64,000 nucleotides of DNA from Planctomicrobium piriforme (GTDB lineage: Bacteria > Planctomycetota > Planctomycetia > Planctomycetales > Planctomycetaceae), in NCBI RefSeq assembly GCF_900113665.1, contig NZ_FOQD01000008.1, positions 62,001 to 126,000 on the forward strand, given 5' to 3'. Position numbers and translations under genes: made by a program. Below, in pieces: positions 7,672 to 15,900 of the stretch (position 1 is the first letter of the stretch; every line of letters starts with the position of its first letter). Below the pieces are notes generated by a model that saw only the letters and a program-made list of their open reading frames with translations, made no database searches and was not told the origin of the DNA.

Positions 7672-10617
7672 TCAGGCCGTAACGGTGGTCCGCTGGATGC
7701 GGCGATTGGTCAGCCACAGCAGTACCGGAGAGGCGACATAAATCGAACTGAACGTTCCCACCAGGATGCCAAGCATCAGGCAGTAGGCGAACCCGTGAAT
7801 CCCTTCGCCCCCCATGATGTACATAATGAACACGACGATCAGGGTGGTCACCGATGTCAGCAAGGTCCGGGAAAGAGTCTGGTTCAGGCTCTGGTTGATC
7901 ATCTTTTCGGTCAGTAGCGGATTGCGTCCGCGGACTTCCCGGATACGGTCGAAGACCACGATGGTATCGTTCAGCGAGTACCCGATGATCGTCAAGAAGG
8001 CCGCGACGATGGTCAGGTTGATCTTGAAATCCTCCAGCATCAGGAACTGGCCGACAGCATTGCCGCTGAAGTAGGCGCCGAAGGCCACCAGTCCGAGGGT
8101 AATCAGCACGTCGTGGACCAGCGCAACACAGGCCGCCAGGCCAAATGTGACCCGTTGGAATCGCACCCACAGGTAAATAATGATCGCCAGGAAGCTGAGA
8201 GCGATGGCAAGCAGTGCGGACTTCTGGGCGTCGCCGGCAACGGCTGCGGCGAAGGTGTTAATTTCTTCGAAGTGAGGCGCCCCTTCCATTTTCTGAGTAA
8301 AGTCGGCCAGCACGTTCTTGATGTCAGCTTCCGGGACAGAAGCGGCAAAGCGGAGGCGAATTTCCTTGGCCTTGCCTTCGACTTGGTCGATGCCTTGTCC
8401 GATTACCAGGTCTTGCGGTTTGTCGAGCTTCTTTTGATCTGCCAGAAAGATCGCGGCCTGTTCGGCCAGCGAAGCGGGCAGTGTTTCCTGAGAGAGTTTC
8501 ACGACGACTTTGTGTCCGCCAGCAAACAGGTCCGGAGCGGCGTCGGCCGCGAGGGGTGTCTCCGATTTGGCAATCGGAGTCACTTCGCCGATCTGAATGT
8601 GCTGCTGGACGAGCTGCAGTGGCGTCTCGGCAAAGGCAGCGCGGATGTTGTCGCTGACCGTTTTTGGATTCGATTCGATCGTCCGCATCCGGAACAGCAC
8701 CTGTTCCTTGCCTGCTTCGTTGATCGACAGCCGTTCGAGTGAGATCGACTTTTCGAACTTCTTGTCGAGGGCTGCGCGGACTTCGTCAACGGTCGGCGAT
8801 TCCCCATCGAACTTGAACGCCACCATCGAGCCGCCGCGGAAGTCGATGTCGAGATTATCTTTTCCCCGATACCCGACCAGCAACAGACCCAGAATCATCA
8901 CCAGCAGCGAGATCCCCACCGCGATGTACCGCTTGCCGAGGAAATCGAAGTTCCCGGTCGGCACGATGTTCATCATCTTCAGGTCGGTGATCCATTTTTT
9001 CTGCTCGGCGATATCGAAGATGATGCGGCCGACATACACGGCCGTGAACATGCTGATCACGATCCCGATAAACAGCGTGACGGCGAAGCCCTTCACCTGT
9101 TCGGTGCCGATGTAGTACAGCACCACGGCGGTGATGAGCGTCGTGACGTTCGAGTCGAAAATCGTCGAAAAGGCTTTTTCGAAACCGTTCTTGATGGCCA
9201 TTCGCATACTCGAGCCGCGCTGGCGTTCTTCTCGCATGCGCTCGAAGATCAGCACGTTCGAGTCGACCGCCATCCCGATGCTGAGCACGAGACCGGCCAG
9301 GCCGGGGAGCGTGAAGGTGGCGTCGATCAGCGACATTGCCCCCAACACGAGAATCAGGTTCAGCAGCAGGCACAAGTCGGCGATGAAGCCGCAGACCAGG
9401 TAATACACCAGCGTCACGGCCAGCACCGCCACGATCGACACCGCCATGGCGGAGAGACCTTTGCGCTGCACGTCGGAACCAAGCGTCGGGCTGACGGTGA
9501 ATTCGCTCACCGGTTCGCGATAGAGCGGCACCTGCAAGGCCCCGGCATTCAGCACGTTGACCAGATCGTTGATTTCGTCCTGGGTGAATGAGCCTTCGAT
9601 CACCCCGGTCGAGCCGATGACGGCGTTGATCGTGGGTGCGGAATGCACTTCTTCATTCAGCAGCACGGCCAGCCGGGTTTTGTAACCGGCGCCGGTGCGA
9701 GGCTGATACTTGGAGGTCAACTGCTGCATCAGGTGACCGCCGCGGTCGTTGAACGTGAACCCGACCGCCAGACCGCGATCCGTCACCGTTTCACGGACCT
9801 GTTTCAGCAGATCGCCGTCAATTCGCTGGGCAGGGTCGGGATTGACCACCACCAGGTACTGCAACTGCGGCTTGCCGTTCACCTCCACGGTCCGGACATG
9901 CACCCGATCGCCGGGCTGCACCTTTGGTTCGCCAGTTTCGGCGGTAACAGCTGCTGGCCGCCATTTTCCGATCAACTGATTGTTGCGAAAGATTTCCTTG
10001 ACCTTGTCACCCAGGCTGTCGGCCAACTGGATCAGGTCTTGGTGGTCGACTTCGTTGGCGAGAACCGAGAACTCAAGCTTTCCCAGGTCGACGATCTTGC
10101 GCTTGGTGGCCTGTACTTTTTCCTGATCGGCGCCAGGGACGATGACTTCAATGCGGTCGGCACCGACCCGGCGGACGGTGACTTCCTCGGTCCCAGTCGG
10201 ATTCACGCGGCGGCTGACGGCCGCCACCATCTTGTCCATGACTTCGTTGGTGATCTGCTTGCCAGTCGCCTCGGCCTCTTGCCGGTTGACCGCGAATTCC
10301 ATGTTCGTGCCGCCGGCAAGGTCGATCCCCAGGCTGATGGCCGATAAGGGATTTTGACCCGACACCCAACGGGTGACAAACGGGCCGAGGGCCAGCGTGA
10401 GCGAGAAGAGGACCAGGCCGATTTTGGTGGCGTAGTCCCGCATCTTGAGCCAGCGGGCAATCAGGGTGCCGAGGACAAACGGGAGCACGATGACGGCCAG
10501 AATGACCAGAAAGACCAGCCAGCCTTTCCAGTCCCCGGCGGCGCCAGCGGCCCCTTCAGCGGCTTTAACGGTCGTTTCTTCAGCGGCGAGCAGCAGGTTC
10601 ATACTGAGCGAATTCAT
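7672..10617 (-). CDS. secDF: Fused protein translocase subunit SecD-SecF
   Basis: 981 residues combining SecD and SecF, which use the proton gradient to pull preproteins through SecYEG. The SecD half has a membrane helix near residue 40, the large periplasmic P1 region and a block of helices starting at the SPTLGSDVQRKGL motif (FGFAV region GMAVDSNVLIFERMREE). The SecF half starts with a membrane segment near residue 590 followed by DNLDIDFRGGSMV and ends with the second block (GYSLNDTIVVFDRIRE). A poorly conserved stretch of about 30 hydrophobic residues precedes the first SecD helix. GGAG lies nine bases before the ATG. It is downstream of yajC and tgt, the usual order. Confidence 0.97.
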   Translation of the reverse strand: MNSLSMNLLLAAEETTVKAAEGAAGAAGDWKGWLVFLVILAVIVLPFVLGTLIARWLKMRDYATKIGLVLFSLTLALGPFVTRWVSGQNPLSAISLGIDLAGGTNMEFAVNRQEAEATGKQITNEVMDKMVAAVSRRVNPTGTEEVTVRRVGADRIEVIVPGADQEKVQATKRKIVDLGKLEFSVLANEVDHQDLIQLADSLGDKVKEIFRNNQLIGKWRPAAVTAETGEPKVQPGDRVHVRTVEVNGKPQLQYLVVVNPDPAQRIDGDLLKQVRETVTDRGLAVGFTFNDRGGHLMQQLTSKYQPRTGAGYKTRLAVLLNEEVHSAPTINAVIGSTGVIEGSFTQDEINDLVNVLNAGALQVPLYREPVSEFTVSPTLGSDVQRKGLSAMAVSIVAVLAVTLVYYLVCGFIADLCLLLNLILVLGAMSLIDATFTLPGLAGLVLSIGMAVDSNVLIFERMREERQRGSSMRMAIKNGFEKAFSTIFDSNVTTLITAVVLYYIGTEQVKGFAVTLFIGIVISMFTAVYVGRIIFDIAEQKKWITDLKMMNIVPTGNFDFLGKRYIAVGISLLVMILGLLLVGYRGKDNLDIDFRGGSMVAFKFDGESPTVDEVRAALDKKFEKSISLERLSINEAGKEQVLFRMRTIESNPKTVSDNIRAAFAETPLQLVQQHIQIGEVTPIAKSETPLAADAAPDLFAGGHKVVVKLSQETLPASLAEQAAIFLADQKKLDKPQDLVIGQGIDQVEGKAKEIRLRFAASVPEADIKNVLADFTQKMEGAPHFEEINTFAAAVAGDAQKSALLAIALSFLAIIIYLWVRFQRVTFGLAACVALVHDVLITLGLVAFGAYFSGNAVGQFLMLEDFKINLTIVAAFLTIIGYSLNDTIVVFDRIREVRGRNPLLTEKMINQSLNQTLSRTLLTSVTTLIVVFIMYIMGGEGIHGFAYCLMLGILVGTFSSIYVASPVLLWLTNRRIQRTTVTA

Positions 10618-10749
10618 CCCGGGTTACTCCGTCCCTGTTCTCTATTGCCGGCTTCGTGCCGCGTATTTTGACTGGCCGAGGTCCGATGCTGGAAATCTGG
10701 ATGCAATTGCCGCGAATCGCGGTGAAGTGAAAAGAGTCGACGCGTCGTG

Positions 10750-11118
10750 TTATTCGGCGGTCTTCTCTTTTTCTTTGGGGGGAGCTGCCAGGGATTCCCG
10801 AATCGCTCCCGCCTGAAATTTGATCCGCGTGTTGTCGTCGACACGCAGGGTGACTTCTTTTTTGTCTTCGGAAACGCTGACCACATATCCGAGGATGCCG
10901 CCGATCGTGACCACCGGATCATTCTTTTTCAATGAGCCGATCAACTGGTCGCGTTTGGCTTTTTCCTTCTGATCCGTGCGGCCGAACAGCAACTGCACGA
11001 CCATGAAGATCGCCAGGCCCCCGGCCATATAGATCATGAACGGACCCATGCCGGGATCTGCTGCCGGCGCAGGCGCGTCGACACCCAGCAATGTGAACAA
11101 CCCCAGACAGTGCATCAT
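10750..11118 (-). CDS. yajC: Preprotein translocase subunit YajC
   Basis: 122 residues from one of two adjacent ATG codons at 11118/11115. One membrane segment (MIYMAGGLAIFMVVQLLF) is followed by the YajC core: KRDQLIGSLKKNDPVVTIGG and GYVVSVSEDKKEVTLRVDD. YajC is the small partner of SecDF in the holo-translocon. The frame continues to 11178, but the added residues are Arg-rich and unlike the family. It sits between tgt and secDF. Confidence 0.93.
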   Translation of the reverse strand: MMHCLGLFTLLGVDAPAPAADPGMGPFMIYMAGGLAIFMVVQLLFGRTDQKEKAKRDQLIGSLKKNDPVVTIGGILGYVVSVSEDKKEVTLRVDDNTRIKFQAGAIRESLAAPPKEKEKTAE

Positions 11119-11216
11119 CGCAGCCAATCTCACGCGGAATGGCGGGACGCAAGCCCGCCCTGTCAACAAATTCCGCACCGCCAGCAGCTTCCGGCGGCCC
11201 GGAGGAAGGGAATAGT

Positions 11217-12335
11217 TTAGGGATCGGCTGTCATACGGGCAAGATGGTCAAGCCGAAACTCCTGCGCGGAGTTTGACTTAATCGCCGCACGCAAATCCCG
11301 CATCACCTGCTGGTAGTAGGCCAGGTTGTGGACCGTCAGGGCCTGGGCCCCCAGCATTTCCTCCACCTGGAACAGATGCCGCAGGTATCCGCGACTGAAC
11401 TGCTGACAGGTCGGGCAGTTGCAGTTCGCGTCCAGCGGACGGGTGTCCCGCTGATACCGCAGATTCCGCATCTTGACGAGCCCGTGACTCGTGAACGCCG
11501 TCGCATTCCGGGCATTTCGGGTCGGCATCACGCAGTCGAACATGTCGACCCCCCGCAGCACCGCCTCGATAATGTCGATGGGCCGGCCGACCCCCATCAG
11601 GTAGCGAGGTTTGTGTTCCGGCAGGAGTGGAACCGTGAAATCGAGCGTCGAATACATGTCGGCCGGGGCTTCCCCTACGCTGAGCCCCCCGATGGCGTAA
11701 CCGGGAAAATCGAGCGGCAGCAGCCCTTCCGCCGACCGTTCCCGCATGGCTTGATCGGTTCCTCCCTGCAGAATCCCGAACAGAGCCTGATCGGGTCGCT
11801 TTTGAGCATCCCGGCACAGAGCTGCCCAACGGGTTGTGCGGTCGACCGCCGCCTGCATTTTTTCCGCCGGGGCGTCGTGCGGAGGGCACTCGTCCAGGCA
11901 CATGATGACGTCGGCCCCCAGGTCTTCCTGGATCTGCACCGCCCGAGCCGGCGTCAGGTCGAACATGCTGCCGTCGACATGGGACTTGAAGACGACCCTG
12001 TCGCGGTCCATCTGACGGAGTTCTGCCAGGCTGAAGACCTGATACCCGCCAGAGTCGGTGAGAATCGGCCCCTGCCAGTTCATGAAAGCGTGCAGCCCGC
12101 CGAGGTCTTTGACGACGCTTTCGCCGGGCCGCAGGGCGAGATGATAGGTATTGGCGAGAATCATCTTCGCCCCCATCTCCCGCAACTCGTCCGGCCAGAT
12201 CCCCTTGACCGTCCCCCGCGTCCCCACCGGCATGAAGATGGGCGTTTCGACAACCCCATGCGGCGTCTCAAACCGTCCCAGCCGGGCGCGGGAGGTGGGG
12301 TCGGTGTAATCGAGGTGGAAGGCGAAGGAGGTCAT
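11217..12335 (-). CDS. tgt: Queuine/preQ1 tRNA-guanine transglycosylase
   Basis: 372 residues from the ATG at 12335 (MTSFAFHLDY). It exchanges guanine 34 of Asp/Asn/His/Tyr tRNAs for preQ1. Family motifs seen are ILTDSGGYQVFSL (catalytic Asp), HVDGSMFDLTP, VIMCLDECPP, GILQGG, YAIGGLSVGE, MFDCVMPTRNARN (second active-site Asp) and the zinc site C-x-C-x-x-C (CNCPTC) with a distal His in LTVHNLAYY. A TTG lies two codons upstream. The tgt-yajC-secDF order is conserved in many bacteria. Confidence 0.97.
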   Translation of the reverse strand: MTSFAFHLDYTDPTSRARLGRFETPHGVVETPIFMPVGTRGTVKGIWPDELREMGAKMILANTYHLALRPGESVVKDLGGLHAFMNWQGPILTDSGGYQVFSLAELRQMDRDRVVFKSHVDGSMFDLTPARAVQIQEDLGADVIMCLDECPPHDAPAEKMQAAVDRTTRWAALCRDAQKRPDQALFGILQGGTDQAMRERSAEGLLPLDFPGYAIGGLSVGEAPADMYSTLDFTVPLLPEHKPRYLMGVGRPIDIIEAVLRGVDMFDCVMPTRNARNATAFTSHGLVKMRNLRYQRDTRPLDANCNCPTCQQFSRGYLRHLFQVEEMLGAQALTVHNLAYYQQVMRDLRAAIKSNSAQEFRLDHLARMTADP

Positions 12336-12497
12336 CTGCAATTGCTGTTCTGTACTGGCGAGCCTGAAGCGTCACGGGAACTTCTGTAATGAATCTTTCG
12401 AGGGCCTTCCGGATCGCGTATCCTAATGAAAATCGGCGAGACATGCAGAGGCGGTTTTTCGAACACTGACAGCGATCGTCAAAAGCGATACGGAATC

Positions 12498-12734
12498 ATG
12501 GCCAGAAAGAAACACACCTTTCAGGTTCTCGTCGAGCAGGACGAAGAAGGCTGGTACGTTGCCGAATGTCCCGCACTGAAGGGCTGCTACACGCAGGGCA
12601 AAACCTACGAAGAGGTCATGGACAATATCCGGGACGTGATCGAGTTGTGCCTGGAAGAACTGCGCGCCAGCGGTCAATCCGTTCCGACCCAGCCGGAGAT
12701 CATCAGCGTCCGCCGTGTCGAGGTCGTCATTTGA
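12498..12734 (+). CDS. HicB-family antitoxin
   Basis: 78 residues starting at the ATG in MARKKHTFQV. It has the HicB/UPF0150 fold signature: FQVLVEQDEEGWYVAECP, then GCYTQGKTYEEVMDNIRDVI. No C-terminal DNA-binding extension is present, so it is the short HicB form. The stop overlaps the TTG start of the following HicA-like gene (TTGA), indicating coupled translation. The order is antitoxin first. It probably neutralises the neighbouring toxin by direct binding. Confidence 0.85.
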   Translation: MARKKHTFQVLVEQDEEGWYVAECPALKGCYTQGKTYEEVMDNIRDVIELCLEELRASGQSVPTQPEIISVRRVEVVI

Positions 12735-12964
12735 GCGGATTGCCAGTCCTCAAACCTCGGGAACTGATTCGCGCGCTGGAGAAGGCCGGGTTCCGAGTTG
12801 TCCGCAAATCTGCTGGAAGTCATTGGCAACTGGCTCATGACGATGGACGCCGCACAACAGTGCCCGTTCATAAGGGAAGAGATATCGGCCCAGGACTGCT
12901 GCGAAAAATTCTGAGAGACACCGAGTTGACGATTGATCAATTAAAGCAATTGATCTCTGAGTAA
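12731..12964 (+). CDS. HicA-family mRNA interferase toxin
   Basis: 77 residues from TTG at 12731. The dsRNA-binding-like HicA motif is intact: KPRELIRALEKAGFRVVRKSAGSHW, with the catalytic His in GSHWQL, then TTVPVHKGRDIGPGLLRKIL. The family cleaves mRNA in a ribosome-independent manner. The weak TTG start overlapping the antitoxin stop would keep toxin output below antitoxin output. The gene ends 33 bases before the convergent giant surface-protein gene. Confidence 0.85.
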   Translation: MSGLPVLKPRELIRALEKAGFRVVRKSAGSHWQLAHDDGRRTTVPVHKGRDIGPGLLRKILRDTELTIDQLKQLISE

Positions 12965-12996
12965 ACGAGGTGCTTTGCAGTCCCAGGTCACTCTCA

Positions 12997-15900
12997 TCAA
13001 CTGACGAACTTCACTACCCGCGCGGCGGTGTTGGATTTTGCTCCGCTGCTATCCGTCAGCAGGAATTCCACGCGGCGGTTGGTTGTCGTCGGGGTGGTGG
13101 AGTCGCTGGCGTAGGTTAGGCTGTGGAGGAGATGCCGGACTGCGTCTGGCGTCGCGGCAGCCGTCAGTGTGATGGTGAGTGCCTGACCGCCGATTCCGTT
13201 GGAAGTGATCGAGCCGATGAGGTCTCCTTCGTAATACACATCATTCCCGCTGACATTGATTTCACCGGTTCCAGTTCCGCCGGAAATGATCGAGAGACGG
13301 TCGTTCGCTTCGGAGAAGCCGTTGAAGCGGGCCGTGAGCGAACCGCCGGCCATATTCCAGTCCAGATCGCTGACGTCGCCTCCGGTGGCGAGGGCGATGG
13401 GCAGGCCGCTCTTGGAATAGGTGGCGGTGCCGGTGACGCCGGTGATGACCGGCTTGTCATTGACCGACTTCACTTTCACAATTCTGGCCCCGACATTGCT
13501 GTTGGCGCCATCGCCATCCCGCAGCGCGAACTCGACTCGCCGCTGAGTGGTGTTGGGATTTTCGGAGACGCTGGCGTAGGTGATGCTCCGCAGGAGTTGC
13601 TGCACGGCCTCGCTGCTTGCGCCGCTCGCAAGTTGAATCACCAGATTCTGACCGCCTGTCCCGTCGGAAGAGATGGTTCCCAGCAGGCTGCCGCCGTAGA
13701 ACACGTCATTGCCGGTGACGCTGATCTGACCGTCGCCAGTACCGACAGAGAGGATCGAGAGCCGGTCGTCTGCTTCCGAGAACCCGTTGAAACGCACAGT
13801 GAGTGAACCTTCGCCCAGGTTGTCATCCAGATCGCTAATGACGCCGTCCGTCGCCAGCACGAGCGGGGCCGCATTCTCGGTATAGGTTGTCGATCCCGTG
13901 ACGCCGGTGATGACCGGCTTATCGTTGACGGCGGTGACTCTCACGACTTTCGCCCCGACGTTGCTGGCTGTCCCCACTCCGTCCTTCAGCACGAATTCAA
14001 CTCGTCTCTGTGTGGTGCTTGGGTTTTCCGAGACGCTGGCGTAAGTGATGCTGCGCAGAAGCTGTTGTACTCCAGCGTTGTCTGCACCGGCGGCGAGTTG
14101 AATCACCAGGTTCTGTCCACCGGTCCCGTCGGATGTGACCGTTCCCAGGAGAGTGCAGCCATAAAACACGTCGTTGCCGGTCACGCTGATCTGGCCGGTA
14201 CTGGTTCCCACAGAGAGGATTGACAGCCGGTCGCCCGTTTCTGAGAACCCTCTGAAGCGAACCGTCAGCGAGCCGCCGCAGAAATTGCCGTCTGGATCGT
14301 TAATGACTCCATCGGTTGTCAGGATGCGTGGTGCGGCGTTCTCGATGTAAGAGGTCGAACCAGTCACGCCGGAGATCACAGGTGATTCGTTCACATTCAG
14401 TACATTCACGGTGAAGTCTGCCATGCTGAACGAACCGTCAGCGGACTCAGCCCGCACTGTGATGGAATAACTGCAGGCCGTCTCATAATCCAGCGGGCCG
14501 GTCGTGCTGACCACGCCAGTGCAGGAATTGATGGTAAAGAGTCCGCCCGCATCGTCGGTCAAGGAGTAGGTGACGCCATTTGTCGTGCCGTCTTCGTCGT
14601 CAGCAAATGCTGTAATGCCGATTGGACCGGCGGCAGCATTTTCGGCGATCACATTGCTCGCACAGTTCGTGTCGATGACGTCAGACACGTCGAATTCATT
14701 GACATCGGTGACGGCGATGGTGAAGTTCTCGGTGCTGAACGAACCGTCAGCGGACTCGGCGCGGACGGTGATGGAGTAGCTGGTCGCCGTCTCGTAATTC
14801 AGGGGACCGGTTGTGCTGACGACACCTGAGATCGAATCGATTGTGAAGAGTCCCCCGGCATCGTCGGTCAGCGAGTAAGTGACGGTGTTCGTCGCACCAT
14901 CGGAGTCGGAAGCAGATGCCGTAATGCCCACCGGCCCGGCGTCAGCGTTCTCGGCAATCGTGTTGTCGGCTGCATCGGCGTCGGCGATTGCGGAGACGTC
15001 GAATTCGTCGACATCCGTGACGGCGATCGTGAAGTCGGCGATGCTGAAGGAACCGTCGGCGGACTCAGCGCGGACGGTGATGGAGTAGCTGGTCGCCGTC
15101 TCGTAATCCAGGGGGCCAGTTGTGCTGACGACACCTGAGATCGAATCGATGGTGAAGAGGCCGCCTGCGTTGTCGGTCAGCGAGTAGGAGACGGCGTTCG
15201 TCGTGCCGTCGGCGTCGGAAGCGAATGCGGTGATGCCGACAGGTCCTGCCGCTGCGTTTTCGGAGATGGTGTTGTCTGTGGAATCGGTGTCGGTGACGCC
15301 TGAGACATCAGATTCGTCCACATCAGTCACGGCGATCGTGAAGTCGGTCGTGCTGAACGATCCGTCTTCGGACTCGGCTCGGACGGTGATCGTGTAGCTC
15401 GTTGCCGTCTCGTAGTTGAGTGGGCCAGTGGTACTGACGACGCCGGTGGTCGAATCGATCGTGAACAGGCCGCCGGCGTTGTCGGTGAGCGAGTAGGTGA
15501 CGGTGTTCGTGGTGCCGTCGGCATCGGAAGCAGATGCGGTGATGCCGACTGTCCCGGCGTCGGCGTTTTCGGCGATGGTGTTGCTGGCGGAATCAGAGTC
15601 GGTGATGGGAGAGACATCAGACTCGTCGACGTCCGTGACGGTGACCGTGAAGTCGGCGGCACTGAACGATCCGTCTTCGGACTCGGCTCGGACGGTGATC
15701 GTGTAGCTCGTTGCCGTCTCGTAGTTGAGTGGGCCAGTGGTACTGACGACGCCGGTGGTCGAATCGATCGTGAACAGGCCGCCGGCGTTGTCGGTTAGCG
15801 AGTAGGTGACAGTGTTCGTCGTGCCGTCAGCGTCGGAAGCAGATGCGGTGATGCCGACCGTGCCGGCGTCGGCGCTCTCGGTGATCGTGTTGTCGGCTGT